A stretch of 64,000 nucleotides of DNA from Elusimicrobiaceae bacterium (lineage in GTDB: Bacteria; Elusimicrobiota; Elusimicrobia; Elusimicrobiales; Elusimicrobiaceae). The stretch spans positions 61,914 to 125,913 of the forward strand of contig JAFXVA010000013.1 of NCBI GenBank assembly GCA_017534965.1, written 5' to 3'. The translations under genes and the position numbers were made by a program. The notes under the pieces were generated by a model. The model was not told where the DNA came from, ran no database searches, and saw only the letters and a program-made list of their open reading frames with translations. Position 1 is the stretch's first letter, and every line of letters begins with the position of its first letter. Below are positions 1 to 9,753 of this stretch, piece after piece.

Positions 1-28
1 TTAAATAAAAAGATTTTTTAGAGGTAAA

Positions 29-1171
29 ATGACTCAACGAAAACAAAATAGAATTTTCTTTTGCGCCGGTGATGTTTCCGGAGATGTCCACGCATCTAAT
101 TTAATGAAAGAATTAAAAAATCTTTCTTCTGATGTTTGTTTTGATTCTGTTGGCGGGCAAAGGATGAAGGCCCTTAGTGATACTTTTTTATATGATATGG
201 TCGCTAAAGGGGCTAATGGCTTTGTTGAACCGATAAAGAAAATTTTTACCTTGCTTAATTTATTAAAAGATATTAAAAATTATTTTGACACACAAAAACC
301 TTCCTGTGTTGTTTTGACGGATTTTTTTGGCTTTAACAGCCGTGTTATGAAAGCCGCTTACGAGCGCAATATCCCTGTTTATTATTATGTTTGTCCGCAA
401 GTTTGGGCAAGCAGGAAATACCGCGCTAAAAAGATTGTCAAAATGGCAAAAAAGATGTTTGTCATTTTCCCTTTTGAAAAGAAAATTTACACAGAACTTG
501 GCGGGGATGCTATATTTTTGGGCAATCCTTTACTTGATACCGTGCCGGAACCTTTACATAAAACTTTTAAGCCCGACCATAATGATGAATTTAAAATCGG
601 TATGATGCCGGGTAGCCGTCGCGGTGAAATTGAAAAACATACAAAACTTTTCTGGCAGGCCTTTAAAGAAATCAAAAAAACCTTACCTAATGCTAAGGCC
701 TATTTATTTGCCGTGCCGGAAGTTAGCGATGAAACTTTGTTTAACCATATCGGCGGTAAAAATGAAGATTTTAAAATTGTCAGAGAAAAAGATTATAAAG
801 TAAGGCGCACGATGGATTTTATTATAACCTGTTCCGGCACAGCCACATTGGAAAATGCCCTTTTAAATTTACCTATGGTTGTTGTATATAAAACTTCTTG
901 GATAACTTATTTGATTGCAAGAATGATAATAAGAGTTCCTTATATTTCCCTTGTAAATATTTTGCGTAAGCAACAAGTGGTAAAAGAACTTATTCAACAT
1001 CAGGCAACGGCGGAAAATATTGCCAAAGAAACCATCTTTGTTTTAAGTAATCAAAAAAAATTGGGTGCTATGTGTAAAAATATGAGCGTTATAAGAGAAC
1101 ATCTCGGTATGCCCGGCGTAGCCAAAAGAGTAGCTGAAGTTATTTTGGGGGAGGTTTTTCATAATAAATAA
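29..1171 (+). CDS. lpxB: Lipid-A-disaccharide synthase
   Basis: A 380-residue protein of normal LpxB length. LpxB joins UDP-2,3-diacylglucosamine to lipid X, giving the disaccharide core of lipid A at the inner membrane. Family signatures seen are the N-terminal GDVSGDVHA motif (residues about 14-22), VCPQVWASR (about 121), a GNPLLD motif, the donor-site MPGSRRGEIEKH (about 191) and CSGTATLENAL (about 267). An AGAGG ribosome site precedes the ATG. The next gene starts 3 nt after the stop, so the two are probably co-transcribed. Its presence shows an LPS-bearing outer membrane. Confidence 0.96.
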   Translation: MTQRKQNRIFFCAGDVSGDVHASNLMKELKNLSSDVCFDSVGGQRMKALSDTFLYDMVAKGANGFVEPIKKIFTLLNLLKDIKNYFDTQKPSCVVLTDFFGFNSRVMKAAYERNIPVYYYVCPQVWASRKYRAKKIVKMAKKMFVIFPFEKKIYTELGGDAIFLGNPLLDTVPEPLHKTFKPDHNDEFKIGMMPGSRRGEIEKHTKLFWQAFKEIKKTLPNAKAYLFAVPEVSDETLFNHIGGKNEDFKIVREKDYKVRRTMDFIITCSGTATLENALLNLPMVVVYKTSWITYLIARMIIRVPYISLVNILRKQQVVKELIQHQATAENIAKETIFVLSNQKKLGAMCKNMSVIREHLGMPGVAKRVAEVILGEVFHNK

Positions 1172-1174
1172 ACT

Positions 1175-2617
1175 ATGCAAGATTATCTTAAAAGAATATT
1201 AGAAGGCTTCAAAAGTTATAACCCTACTCAAGATACATCTATGATTGAGAAAGCCTATCATTTTGCCGAAACTGCCCATAAAGGCCAAAAACGTCTTACA
1301 GGGGAAGATTTCTTTATGCATTGTTGCGAAGTTGCTTTAATCTTACTTGAACATAAACTTGATGCTGATACAATTTGCGCAGCTTTACTTCATGATACCG
1401 TAGAAGATACATCCACCACCGTTGCTGATATTGAAAAAAACTTTAATAAAGAAATAGCTTTAATGGTAGAAGGCTTAACCAAAATTGATAAACTTGAAAA
1501 CACTTCTAATGATGAACAAACTATGGAAAATTGGCGTAAAATGTTAATTGCCGTTTCCCATGATATGCGCATAATTTTAATTAAACTTGCCGATAGAACC
1601 CATAATATGAAAACCCTTGATGCCCTTGCCCCTAAAAGAAGAATAGAAAAAGCACAGGAAACAATTAATTTATATGCCCCTTTAGCCCAGCGTCTTGGTA
1701 TGTTTAGTTTAAAAAACGAACTGGAAGATTTATCTTTTAAATATTTACAGCCGGAAGAATATAAAAACTTAGTTGCCGGTGTAGCCAAAAGATCTGAAAG
1801 TTTAGAGAAAATTTTACTTTCTTTTAAAGAAAATTTAGATAAAGTTTTGGTAAAAGAGCAAATACCGCATCGCTTACTTTCAAGAGTCAAAAACTATTAT
1901 TCTATACATAGAAAAATGGTTAAGCAAAATATTTCTTTTGAACAAATACAAGATTTGCTTGGCGTGCGTATTATAACAGAGAGCAAACTTGATTGTTATC
2001 GCGCTTTAGGGGCTTTGCATGCTAATTTTAAACCGGTCAGCGGAACTTTTACCGATTATATTGCTATGCCAAAAATGAATATGTATCAAAGCATACATAC
2101 AACCGTTTTTTATGAAGGGCAGTTAATTGAAGTCCAAATCAGAACTGAAGAAATGCACCGCACTTGTGAATATGGTATCGCGGCGCATTGGCGTTATAAA
2201 CTAGGCACAAAAGAAGATCCTCATTTTGACGAAAAATTGAATTGGATACGCCAATGGATTGAGTGGCAACGCGATTTGACTGCTCCAAGAGAATTTATTG
2301 AAAGTTTTCAAACGGATATTAATTTAAGCCAAATTTTCGTCTTTACTCCTATGGGCGAAGTTAAAGTTTTGCCTGAGCACGCAACCCCACTTGATTTTGC
2401 TTATAGCATCCATACCGAAATAGGTGACCATTATGCAGGCGCCCTTGTTAACGGCAAAATGGTTAAGATGAATCACGAGTTAAAAAGTGGTGATATTTGC
2501 ACTATTCAAACCCGTAAAAATGTTTTGCCTTCAAAACAATGGCTTGAAGCTGCAAGAACAGCCCGCGCTCGTTCTAAAATAAAGGTATCATTAAGATCAC
2601 GCGGTATTGATTTATGA
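1175..2617 (+). CDS. RelA/SpoT family (p)ppGpp synthetase/hydrolase, short form
   Basis: A 480-residue RSH protein of the stringent response. The N-terminal HD hydrolase domain has HKGQKR, an MHCCEVA stretch and the HDTVEDT metal motif (residues about 72-78). The synthetase domain follows, with YYSIHRKM, DLLGVRIITES, a MPKMNMYQSIHTTV loop and EVQIRTEEMH, so both activities look intact. A TGS domain (FVFTPMGEVKVLP) ends the protein near residue 475. The helical, zinc-finger and ACT regions found C-terminal to TGS in ~720-residue family members are absent. The next reading frame does not encode them. The stop overlaps the next start by 4 nt. Confidence 0.93.
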   Translation: MQDYLKRILEGFKSYNPTQDTSMIEKAYHFAETAHKGQKRLTGEDFFMHCCEVALILLEHKLDADTICAALLHDTVEDTSTTVADIEKNFNKEIALMVEGLTKIDKLENTSNDEQTMENWRKMLIAVSHDMRIILIKLADRTHNMKTLDALAPKRRIEKAQETINLYAPLAQRLGMFSLKNELEDLSFKYLQPEEYKNLVAGVAKRSESLEKILLSFKENLDKVLVKEQIPHRLLSRVKNYYSIHRKMVKQNISFEQIQDLLGVRIITESKLDCYRALGALHANFKPVSGTFTDYIAMPKMNMYQSIHTTVFYEGQLIEVQIRTEEMHRTCEYGIAAHWRYKLGTKEDPHFDEKLNWIRQWIEWQRDLTAPREFIESFQTDINLSQIFVFTPMGEVKVLPEHATPLDFAYSIHTEIGDHYAGALVNGKMVKMNHELKSGDICTIQTRKNVLPSKQWLEAARTARARSKIKVSLRSRGIDL

Positions 2618-2919
2618 TTTGTTATAATTGTAAAAAAGAAATAGACGAAACAGATAATTATTGTCGCTTTTGCGGTGCCGGACAAGGCAGTCATATGCCC
2701 TGGTATTATCAAATGTGGGGTGTGTGGGTTTTATTATTTATAATAGGGCCTTTCTGCTTGTGGTTTTTATATAAATCCCCTTCCAAAAATAAAAAGGCAA
2801 AGATTATTAATGCTGTTTTACTTACTATTGTTTCAGCCCTTCTTTGCTATCAATTTTATGTGGCAGTTAAGAGAGTAAACGATTTCTATTCTTCTCTTCT
2901 TTCCGGGAGTTTATTTTAA
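2614..2919 (+). CDS. Zinc-ribbon membrane protein
   Basis: A 101-residue protein of unknown function. It begins with a zinc-ribbon of two CxxC pairs (CYNCKK at residues 3-8 and CRFCG at about 17-21). Two hydrophobic, probably transmembrane, segments follow (about residues 36-52 and 65-83), separated by a Lys-rich KSPSKNKKAK loop. The start overlaps the RelA/SpoT stop as ATGA, implying translational coupling. The stop overlaps the convergent SGNH gene by 4 nt. The fold resembles small DUF-type zinc-ribbon membrane proteins, but no specific role can be assigned. Confidence 0.75.
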   Translation: MICYNCKKEIDETDNYCRFCGAGQGSHMPWYYQMWGVWVLLFIIGPFCLWFLYKSPSKNKKAKIINAVLLTIVSALLCYQFYVAVKRVNDFYSSLLSGSLF

Positions 2920-3506
2920 AGATACTTGTTTAAAACCTTATCAATTCTTTGCGCTATAATTTGATGCCCTTTTTGGTTTGGATGTATTTGATCGGTTTTC
3001 AAATTTCTATCGGAAAAAATATCCTTCATAATACCATCAATATATAAAGTGTTTTTTTGTTTAGCAATTTGCTTATTTATTTTAGTATAGGTATCCATCG
3101 GCCCGTATCCGCCGGTATCAACTAAAACGGCTATTGCACCAATAGAGTGGACATAATCTACAATCTCTTCAAGGGCTTTTTGCGTTTGCGTTTTTGGTAC
3201 TTTTTTTAAAAAATCATTTCCGCCAAATTCAATTAAAACAAAAGACGGCTCTAGATTTTTTAAATCTTCTTTTCTGGCAGAGCCGTTTAAGGAAGTATCT
3301 CCTGAAACCCCTAAATTTATAACTTCTCTGTTCCAGCTTTTAGCTAGCAAAGCCGGGTAGGCCTCTTCTGCCTTTACGCCATAGCCATAAGTTATGCTAT
3401 CGCCAAAAACGACAATAGGGCCTGCTTTTGGCGGGTAATTAGTTATCTCTTTTTTTGCACAAGCGCATAAACAAAATAAAAATAAAACTATAAAAATTTT
3501 TCTCAT
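2916..3506 (-). CDS. SGNH/GDSL hydrolase lipoprotein (TesA/arylesterase-like)
   Basis: A 196-residue protein with a lipoprotein signal (hydrophobic run ending LCLCAC, lipid-modified Cys about residue 15). All four SGNH blocks are visible: GDSITYG with the nucleophile Ser, the Gly of [11 protein letters not shown], the Asn of FGGND, and [10 protein letters not shown] with catalytic Asp and His. This is the layout of TesA-type lysophospholipase/arylesterases, so a periplasmic ester or thioester hydrolase is likely; the substrate is unknown. Its start is only 19 bp from the divergent dapL start. Confidence 0.88.
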   Translation of the reverse strand: MRKIFIVLFLFCLCACAKKEITNYPPKAGPIVVFGDSITYGYGVKAEEAYPALLAKSWNREVINLGVSGDTSLNGSARKEDLKNLEPSFVLIEFGGNDFLKKVPKTQTQKALEEIVDYVHSIGAIAVLVDTGGYGPMDTYTKINKQIAKQKNTLYIDGIMKDIFSDRNLKTDQIHPNQKGHQIIAQRIDKVLNKYL

Positions 3507-3525
3507 AAATTTATATACTATTACT

Positions 3526-4704
3526 ATGAATATAAATGATAATTACCTTAATTTAGAACAAAGCTATCTCTTTCCTATGATAGCAAAAAGGGTTGCCGAG
3601 TTCAAAAAAAACAACCCGGAAAAAGAAGTCATTTCCCTTGGTATTGGTGATGTAACTTTACCTTTGCCACAAGTTTGTGTTAAAGCTCTTATAAAAGCAA
3701 GTCAGGAAATGGGACAAAAAGAAACCTTCCGCGGTTACGGCCCGGAGCAAGGGTATGATTTTTTGCTTGAAGCCATAATTAACGGCGATTATAAACCTTT
3801 AGGCATAAATTTATCTAAAGAGGAAGTTTTTGTTTCCGATGGGGCAAAATGTGATGTCGGTAATATTCAGGAAATTCTATCAGTTAATAATAAGGTCGTT
3901 ATTTGCGATCCGGTTTATCCTGTTTATCTTGATACAAATATTATGGCAGGGCGCGAAATTAGCAAACTTATTTGTAAGGCAGAGAATAATTTTGTTCCCC
4001 AAATACCAACAGAAAAAGCAGATATTATTTATTTATGTTCTCCTAATAACCCAACAGGTAGCGTTTTAACACATAAACATTTAAAAGAGTGGGTTGCCTA
4101 TGCAAAGAAGAATAATTCTTTAATAATTTTTGATAGTGCTTATAAAGAATATATCCAAGATCCTACTTTACCGCGTTCTATTTATGAAATTGAAGGGGCA
4201 AAAGAAGTCGCAATAGAGATACGCTCTTTTTCCAAAACAGCTGGTTTTACCGGGCTTAGATGTGCTTATATGGTCGTGCCTCTTGAACTAAAAGGACAAA
4301 GTCCAAAAGGTTTAGTAAGTTTAAATACTTTATGGCGCAGACGCCATACTACAAAATTTAACGGAGTATCTTATATCGTTCAAAGAGCCGCCGAAGCAAT
4401 TTACACTCAGCAAGGCAAAAAAGAAATTAAAGAAATGATTTCTTATTATATGCAAAATGCCAAAATTATCAAAGAAGAACTTGGTAAAAAATTTAAAGTT
4501 TACGGCGGGGAAAATGCCCCGTATATCTGGCTTGAAGTTCCTTGTGATTCCTGGCAGTTTTTTGATGAATTATTAAATAAATGTGCTGTTGTCGGAACTC
4601 CGGGTAGTGGCTTTGGTGAAGGTGGCAAAGGATATTTTAGACTTACGGCCTTTGGTTCCCGCGAAAATACTTTAAAAGCTTTGGAGCGTATAAAAAAATT
4701 ATGA
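3526..4704 (+). CDS. dapL: LL-diaminopimelate aminotransferase
   Basis: A 392-residue fold-type I PLP aminotransferase. It converts tetrahydrodipicolinate directly to LL-diaminopimelate, bypassing the succinylase/acetylase steps of lysine synthesis. DapL-specific sequences are [11 protein letters not shown] (about 40), [12 protein letters not shown] (about 67), CSPNNPTGS and the PLP-lysine motif [12 protein letters not shown] (about 234-245). There is no Shine-Dalgarno. A TATACT box at 3514-3519 ends 6 nt before the ATG, so the transcript may be leaderless. Its stop overlaps the dapF start by 4 nt (ATGA), joining consecutive pathway steps. Confidence 0.96.
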   Translation: MNINDNYLNLEQSYLFPMIAKRVAEFKKNNPEKEVISLGIGDVTLPLPQVCVKALIKASQEMGQKETFRGYGPEQGYDFLLEAIINGDYKPLGINLSKEEVFVSDGAKCDVGNIQEILSVNNKVVICDPVYPVYLDTNIMAGREISKLICKAENNFVPQIPTEKADIIYLCSPNNPTGSVLTHKHLKEWVAYAKKNNSLIIFDSAYKEYIQDPTLPRSIYEIEGAKEVAIEIRSFSKTAGFTGLRCAYMVVPLELKGQSPKGLVSLNTLWRRRHTTKFNGVSYIVQRAAEAIYTQQGKKEIKEMISYYMQNAKIIKEELGKKFKVYGGENAPYIWLEVPCDSWQFFDELLNKCAVVGTPGSGFGEGGKGYFRLTAFGSRENTLKALERIKKL

Positions 4705-5510
4705 GAACTATTCCCTTTATGAAGATGGACGGTCTTGGCAATGACTTTGTGGTTATTGACGCAAGAGAAAAACTTATTACTTTAACTCCCCAAGAAATAA
4801 CTAAAATTGCAAATCGCAGAACAGGTATCGGTTTTGACCAGCTTTTTATTTTAACAAAATCAAATATTGCCGATATTAAAATGACAATTTATAATGGCGA
4901 TGGCTCTTCGGCCGGTGCTTGTGGCAATGGCACGCGCTGTATTGCGAGCTTACTTTTTGAAGAAGATTCTTCTAAAAGAGAAGTTCTTATTGAAGCCCCG
5001 GGCGATAAACTACTTAAGGCCTATAAAAAAGAGCAAATATGTGTTAATATGGGCGCACCTGATTTTAGTTGGCAGGGTATTGGTCTTGCTGAGGAAAAAG
5101 ATACTTTAAATTTAGGAAATCTTTTACCTAATATGAGTGCTTGCGGTGTTTCCATGGGCAATCCTCACGCGGTATTTTTTGTAGAAGATGTTAACAAAAT
5201 TGATTTAGCAAAAATGGGCCCTTTGGTAGAAAATAATCCTTTATTTGTAAACAGAACAAATGTAGAATTTGCGCAAGTTGTTAGCCCAAACAAAATACTT
5301 ATGCGCGTATGGGAACGTGGTGCCGGTATTACTCAGGCCTGTGGCAGCGGTGCATGTGCGACGCTCGCAGCGGCTTATAAAAAAGGTTTATCTTCAAATA
5401 AAGCCCAAATTATTATGCCGGGCGGCACCCTTGAAATAGAAAATAAAGATGGCGAAATTTTAATGGCAGGCCCTGTTAATAAAGCTTTTATCGGCCAATT
5501 TTATATATAA
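4701..5510 (+). CDS. dapF: Diaminopimelate epimerase
   Basis: A 269-residue epimerase converting LL- to meso-diaminopimelate for peptidoglycan and lysine. Both catalytic cysteines are in canonical settings: ACGNGTRC (about residues 72-79) and QACGSGACA (about 213-221). [12 protein letters not shown] at the N terminus and [11 protein letters not shown] are also family signatures. It is translationally coupled to dapL. Its 3' end overlaps the convergent LACC1-type gene by 23 bp. Confidence 0.97.
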   Translation: MRTIPFMKMDGLGNDFVVIDAREKLITLTPQEITKIANRRTGIGFDQLFILTKSNIADIKMTIYNGDGSSAGACGNGTRCIASLLFEEDSSKREVLIEAPGDKLLKAYKKEQICVNMGAPDFSWQGIGLAEEKDTLNLGNLLPNMSACGVSMGNPHAVFFVEDVNKIDLAKMGPLVENNPLFVNRTNVEFAQVVSPNKILMRVWERGAGITQACGSGACATLAAAYKKGLSSNKAQIIMPGGTLEIENKDGEILMAGPVNKAFIGQFYI

Positions 5511-6195
5511 AACTCATTAAGCCATCTTTTTGTTTTGTGCGTCTGTAAGAAAAGAAGTCTTGCTCGTTGCAGCAAGTGCAGGTGCAATGGCAACCGCGTT
5601 TAATTTTAAGTGGGTCAACGCCTTCTGCCATAAGTTGTAAAACAATTTCTTTAGTTAAATCTACAAAAATTTTATCTTCTTTTTTGATAATACTTTCTGG
5701 TGAAAATTGACTTGCTACATCTTCTTTTACTTCAAAGCAGCATTTTTCAATATGCGGGCCGATATAGGCGATAAGTTTTGCTTCTTTATCTTTTTCTTTA
5801 ATTAATCTGGCAAGTTTTTGCGGTAATTTTTTAACAATTCCGCGCCAACCGCAGTGTGCCAGACCAATATATTTTCCGCTTTCATCCCATAAAAATAAAG
5901 GCACACAATCGGCAGTTAAAATCATTGCACCGATATTGTTCAAACCGATTAACCAAGCATCAGCGATATGTTTTGCTTGTTTTTTATATTCGGAAAGTTC
6001 TGCTTCAGTTGTAATAGAAATAATAGTATCTGTATGTTCTTGTTTTAAGCCAAGTATTTTGTCTTCGGGCAAATGTAAATCTGCAAAAATTTTTTTAGCA
6101 ATTTCAGTTTCTCTTGCATTGCCGAAGTCTTTTGATAAGGTGCCACCTATAAAGCCGGCTTCCAGCATTCTTTCGTCGTCGTAAATTCTTTTCAT
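5488..6195 (-). CDS. LACC1/YfiH-type purine nucleoside phosphorylase (former 'polyphenol oxidase')
   Basis: A 235-residue member of the YfiH/YlmD/LACC1 family, whose studied members act on purine nucleosides. Family motifs seen are QEHTD, LTADCVPLFLWD, GLAHCGWRG (metal-binding His and Cys), IGPHIEKCCFEV and the C-terminal FFSYRRTKQKDG. The segment before that motif is unusually Cys-rich (CHCTCTCC, about residues 203-210). It overlaps murI by 4 nt (murI stop and this ATG), so the two form a minus-strand operon. Confidence 0.9.
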   Translation of the reverse strand: MKRIYDDERMLEAGFIGGTLSKDFGNARETEIAKKIFADLHLPEDKILGLKQEHTDTIISITTEAELSEYKKQAKHIADAWLIGLNNIGAMILTADCVPLFLWDESGKYIGLAHCGWRGIVKKLPQKLARLIKEKDKEAKLIAYIGPHIEKCCFEVKEDVASQFSPESIIKKEDKIFVDLTKEIVLQLMAEGVDPLKIKRGCHCTCTCCNEQDFFSYRRTKQKDGLMSFIYKIGR

Positions 6196-6989
6196 ATATA
6201 AAATCTTATTTCCTTTGCTTTTAAATTAAAACCTAAAATTCTTTTGGCAAGTTCGGCAAAATTTTTTGGGCTGTCGCTAACAAAAAGTTCAATTTTGCCT
6301 TTGCCTGTTTTGTTTAGTAAATTTTCTTTTTCAAGCAAAAGTTTTGCTTCTTTAGTTATTTCTTTTGCGGAATCTACCAAAACGGCTTTTGGCAAAAATT
6401 TTGCAATATTTTTTTTGATAACGGGGTAATGAGTACATCCCAAAATTAAAGTGCAAGGCCCAAATTTTTTAACTTCACTTAAATATTTTTCTATAGTGAG
6501 TTTTGTTATTTTATCATCGGCAAGGCCTTCTTCTATCAAAGGCACAAAAAGCGGGCAGGCAATTTGTTTAACGTTTGTTTGTTTATTTAATTTTTTTATT
6601 TCTTTTGCGTAAGCTTCACTTTTAATAGTAGCGCGAGTTCCGATAACAAAAATATTTTTATTTTTTGTTTTTATTGCTGCTTTTGCGCCGGGGGTAATAA
6701 CACCTAAAATCGGCACGGAAATATGTCTTTGTAAAGTGTTTAAGGCAAGAGCGGAAGCCGTATTACAAGCAACCAAAATAAGTTTAACTTTTTTTGATTC
6801 TAAAAATTTTGCAATATCAAGTGAAAACTGACTAACCGTTTCTTTTGATTTTGAGCCGTAAGGCACATGTGCACTATCACCAAAATAAATAATATTTTCG
6901 CGTGGCATTGCTTTGCGAATTTCTTTTAAAATTGTAAGCCCGCCAAGGCCGGAATCAAAAATACCGATAGAATTTTGTGTTTTTCCCAT
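6192..6989 (-). CDS. murI: Glutamate racemase
   Basis: A 265-residue enzyme making D-glutamate for peptidoglycan. Landmarks are GIFDSGLGGLTIL, GDSAHVPYG, the first catalytic Cys in VACNTASALAL and the second in ILGCTHYPVI. I chose the ATG at 6989 (MGKTQ) over an in-frame ATG at 7004 because the family starts close to GIFDSG. A TATAAT box (7001-6996) ends 6 nt upstream of this ATG with no Shine-Dalgarno, which suggests a leaderless mRNA. It is coupled to the downstream LACC1-type gene. Confidence 0.94.
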   Translation of the reverse strand: MGKTQNSIGIFDSGLGGLTILKEIRKAMPRENIIYFGDSAHVPYGSKSKETVSQFSLDIAKFLESKKVKLILVACNTASALALNTLQRHISVPILGVITPGAKAAIKTKNKNIFVIGTRATIKSEAYAKEIKKLNKQTNVKQIACPLFVPLIEEGLADDKITKLTIEKYLSEVKKFGPCTLILGCTHYPVIKKNIAKFLPKAVLVDSAKEITKEAKLLLEKENLLNKTGKGKIELFVSDSPKNFAELAKRILGFNLKAKEIRFYI

Positions 6990-7066
6990 ATATAAATTAT
7001 ACATAAAATAATGGCTTACAAATTAAGCATAATAATACTATCAGCAAACTTGTAAAGGAGAATTAA

Positions 7067-7651
7067 ATGAAAAAACTTACATTAGTAGTATTCGCAGTAT
7101 TTGTCGCTTCTGCCGCTTTTGCCGGTAATTGGGGCTTAGGTCTTAAGCTTGGTGGCGGTCAAAACGATCCTAAAACCTTGCAAGATTTGTTAGATACTTA
7201 CGGCGGTGAATTAGACAAAGGTTATGGTTTCTTCTCCATTGAAGGTCAATACGAAGCCGAAATGACTGAAACAGGCAGACTCGGTGTTAGATTAGGTATT
7301 GATGGTTATGGCGATAATGAGTTCAAATCTGGCCCTAATAAACTTTCAGAATCAACTTACGGCATTCCTTTAACTCTTTATTACAGATGGGATAATGGTA
7401 TAAAAGGATGGAGTTATTATGCCGGCGCCGGTGCAACATATATCAGGACCGAATGGGAAGAAGGCTCTCTTGAAAATCATAAAAGCAAGATTTTCCCGCA
7501 TGTTGTTGGCGGTGTTGAATATAGATTTACTCAACTTTTTGCTTTAGGTGTTGAAGCAAAATATAATATTGCTGCTAAAATTGAAAAAGACGGCTATAAA
7601 ACCGATAGATCTGGTATCAGTGGTGCTTTAGTCGGCAGATTCTATTTCTAA
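7067..7651 (+). CDS. Small outer-membrane beta-barrel protein
   Basis: A 194-residue secreted protein with a clear Sec signal peptide cleaved after ASAAFA (about residue 19). The mature part is Gly- and aromatic-rich with alternating strands and ends GRFYF. A C-terminal Phe is the usual BAM recognition signal, so it is predicted to be an eight-strand OmpA/OmpX-like barrel. It resembles porin-family beta-barrels in general but I recognise no specific member. A strong AAAGGAG site precedes the ATG and a terminator follows, so it appears monocistronic. Confidence 0.8.
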   Translation: MKKLTLVVFAVFVASAAFAGNWGLGLKLGGGQNDPKTLQDLLDTYGGELDKGYGFFSIEGQYEAEMTETGRLGVRLGIDGYGDNEFKSGPNKLSESTYGIPLTLYYRWDNGIKGWSYYAGAGATYIRTEWEEGSLENHKSKIFPHVVGGVEYRFTQLFALGVEAKYNIAAKIEKDGYKTDRSGISGALVGRFYF

Positions 7652-7675
7652 TATTTTTTAGAAAACAAGGAAAAC

Positions 7676-7705
7676 AAAAACCCCTGCTTTTTAGCGGGGG
7701 TTTTT
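7676..7705. terminator. Rho-independent terminator
   Basis: A 13-bp GC-cored stem (7676-7688 with 7693-7705, one G-T pair) has a 4-nt loop. It is flanked by A- and T-runs, so it can act on both strands. It ends the beta-barrel gene on the plus strand. Confidence 0.9.
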
Positions 7706-7768
7706 AATTGTGTAATCTAGCAAGTAAAAGCCAAAAATGATAAAATAAAGTTAGAGAATATTTTATAT

Positions 7769-7839
7769 TCCGGGATGGTGTAATGGTAGCACAAGCGCCT
7801 CTGGAGCGTTTAGCCTAGGTTCGAGTCCTAGTCCCGGAG
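7769..7839 (+). tRNA. tRNA-Gln (anticodon CTG)
   Basis: A full cloverleaf: 7-bp acceptor TCCGGGA (7769-7775) pairs with TCCCGGA (7832-7838). The D-arm is GTG...CAC, the anticodon stem AGCGC/GCGTT with loop CTCTGGA, and the T-arm has GGTTCGAGTCC. Anticodon CTG reads CAG. The acceptor starts with T, typical of bacterial tRNA-Gln. CCA is not encoded. Confidence 0.94.
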
Positions 7840-7843
7840 TTTT

Positions 7844-8815
7844 TTATTTGTCAGAATTAGTATTCTTTAGAATTTTAGCAGCAGCACTATCAATAAACCC
7901 TTTTTCTTGTAAAGCGACAATTTTTCTTAAAGATTCTTTTGCTTTTTTCTCATTACCTAAGCGAGTATAGGCAATATATTCTATAAATAGGGCAAGGCGG
8001 TTATTGGGATATTTTTTTAAATAATCTTGTGCCATTTCAAGCCCTTGTTTTGTGTGGAGTGGTTCATAAGCTGTCCACAAGGCATAAGTTAAATAAATAT
8101 CTTCTCTATTAATATCCATAAGCCAAGCATCTCTTATAGTTAAAAGGGCTTTTTCAAGTTCGCCTTGGCTTTTATAAATTTTTGCTATTAAAAGTTTTGT
8201 ATCAGGGTCTTCATTTTGTTCAAAAGACATTAAAGCAAGTTCAAGAGCAGGTTCAAAATTATTTGCCATATAGTTGCTTGCAGCGTAATTATAATAAACA
8301 TTTGCCGCTTGGGAATTTGTCAATTCTATATATTTTTTAAAATATTCACAGGCTTTGTTATAAAAACCTTCTTTATGCATTGACTGGGCAAGGCCTAAAA
8401 TTGCCTTAGGGTTATCATCATCTTGTTTTAAAACTTGCTCATATTCTTCTATAGCGCGGGAATTTAAATCGCAAATATAATAAACCCCGGCTAAAGTTAA
8501 GCGTAAATCAATATCTTTTGGGTAAAATTCCAGAGCTTCGCTTAAAGTGAGCATTGCTTTATCATATTCTTCCATAGCAATATAAGAATCAGCAATCAAA
8601 ACATAAGCTCTTTTTATTCTTCTTTTCGGTGCATCTTTCAAGGTAAAATCTTTCATTAAGCGGATAGTTTCAGGGTAATTTTCCTCAGCAAAGGCCTGGC
8701 GTGCTTTGGCAATTTGTTCTTTTTGCTCCGTTCTACCTTTCAAGCCAAAGATAGCATTGGCATTTAAAGCCATAAATAAAAAAGAAATAAAAATAAAAAT
8801 TTTATTTAAACACAT
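7844..8815 (-). CDS. Secreted TPR-repeat protein
   Basis: A 323-residue protein with an N-terminal signal peptide (about residues 1-21, ending LNANA). Tetratricopeptide-like helices fill most of the remainder, e.g. repeats near residues 33-66, 70-103, 104-137 and 138-171. TPRs act as protein-binding scaffolds, here probably in the periplasm. It is the last gene of the ten-gene minus-strand run. Its start overlaps the end of the patatin gene by 14 nt, suggesting coupling. The partner is unknown. Confidence 0.82.
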   Translation of the reverse strand: MCLNKIFIFISFLFMALNANAIFGLKGRTEQKEQIAKARQAFAEENYPETIRLMKDFTLKDAPKRRIKRAYVLIADSYIAMEEYDKAMLTLSEALEFYPKDIDLRLTLAGVYYICDLNSRAIEEYEQVLKQDDDNPKAILGLAQSMHKEGFYNKACEYFKKYIELTNSQAANVYYNYAASNYMANNFEPALELALMSFEQNEDPDTKLLIAKIYKSQGELEKALLTIRDAWLMDINREDIYLTYALWTAYEPLHTKQGLEMAQDYLKKYPNNRLALFIEYIAYTRLGNEKKAKESLRKIVALQEKGFIDSAAAKILKNTNSDK

Positions 8816-9746
8816 AATCTATACTAAACAAAAGCAAATTTTCCTGCATAGCGGCCAAATCTTTTATAGTTGCTTTTGCTCCTATATCAACAGCTTTTAA
8901 AGTTTCTTTTACATCCATTGCGCCGATATCTCCAACCCTTGCTGCAATAACAAAATTTGCATCTTTTTCAGAGTTTGTTGTTAAATAAGCGCCTCTTAAA
9001 TCTGCTGTTCTTAAAACATAACCCATAATTGTAGAAGGCACATTTCTTGAATAATCGGGTAAAGCAAAAATAGCTAAAACCCAATCTGCCCCCATTTCTC
9101 TAACAATATCAACAGGCATATAATCAACTACGCCACCATCAACCAAATAACGTTGGCGATATTCAACCGGTGCAAAAATACCCGGCAAGTTCATACTTGC
9201 CCTAACGCCGCGGGCCACCGGCCCGCTATCAAAAACAACTTTTTCCCCGGTTTTAATATCGGCAGAAACACAGGCAAATGGTATTGTTAAATTTTCATAG
9301 TAAACACCGCCAACTTCATTATCAATAAAATCTTGAAATTTTTGTGAGGAAAAAAGTTTGTCATTAAAGATATATTTTATTGCTCCTACCAAAGTTAAAT
9401 CGCTTGATAAGGAGGAAAGAGGCATATCGCTAGCAAGATTATGCATACGTTCTTGGCTAACGCCTGCCGTAAATAAAGCGCCTACAATGCAACCCATAGA
9501 AGTTCCCGTCATATAATCAACCGGCAGGCCACTTTCCATAAGCACTTCCATAGAACCGATATGGGAAAAACCTCTAAGTCCTCCGGCAGAAAGGGTTACC
9601 CCTATTTTAGGTCTTTTATCTTTAGGAAGTAAAACAAATTCATGCCATAAAAACTCTCGCACGAGGGCATCTTCCTCTTTACTGGTTAAAGCAAAAGAGT
9701 TTACTGCCAAAATTAAAGAGAGTAAACAAAAAAATATTTTTTTCAT
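8802..9746 (-). CDS. Patatin-like phospholipase, secreted
   Basis: A 314-residue patatin/RssA-type acyl hydrolase. It has a signal peptide (MKKIFFCLLSLILAVNSFA), oxyanion-hole SAGGLRGFSHIG, nucleophile elbow GTSMG and catalytic DGG (VDGGVVDYMPVD), giving the full Ser-Asp dyad. The ATG at 9746 was chosen over an upstream in-frame start inside the TolC gene because it begins the signal peptide. The enzyme probably hydrolyses phospholipids at the envelope. It is embedded in an operon with a TolC-like channel and beta-barrel. Confidence 0.92.
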   Translation of the reverse strand: MKKIFFCLLSLILAVNSFALTSKEEDALVREFLWHEFVLLPKDKRPKIGVTLSAGGLRGFSHIGSMEVLMESGLPVDYMTGTSMGCIVGALFTAGVSQERMHNLASDMPLSSLSSDLTLVGAIKYIFNDKLFSSQKFQDFIDNEVGGVYYENLTIPFACVSADIKTGEKVVFDSGPVARGVRASMNLPGIFAPVEYRQRYLVDGGVVDYMPVDIVREMGADWVLAIFALPDYSRNVPSTIMGYVLRTADLRGAYLTTNSEKDANFVIAARVGDIGAMDVKETLKAVDIGAKATIKDLAAMQENLLLFSIDYVFK

Positions 9747-9753
9747 TATTGTT

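Noticed and set aside
1390..1890. Minus-strand 166-codon ORF
   Set aside because: It lies wholly inside the RelA/SpoT gene on the opposite strand, with no start signals or recognisable domain.
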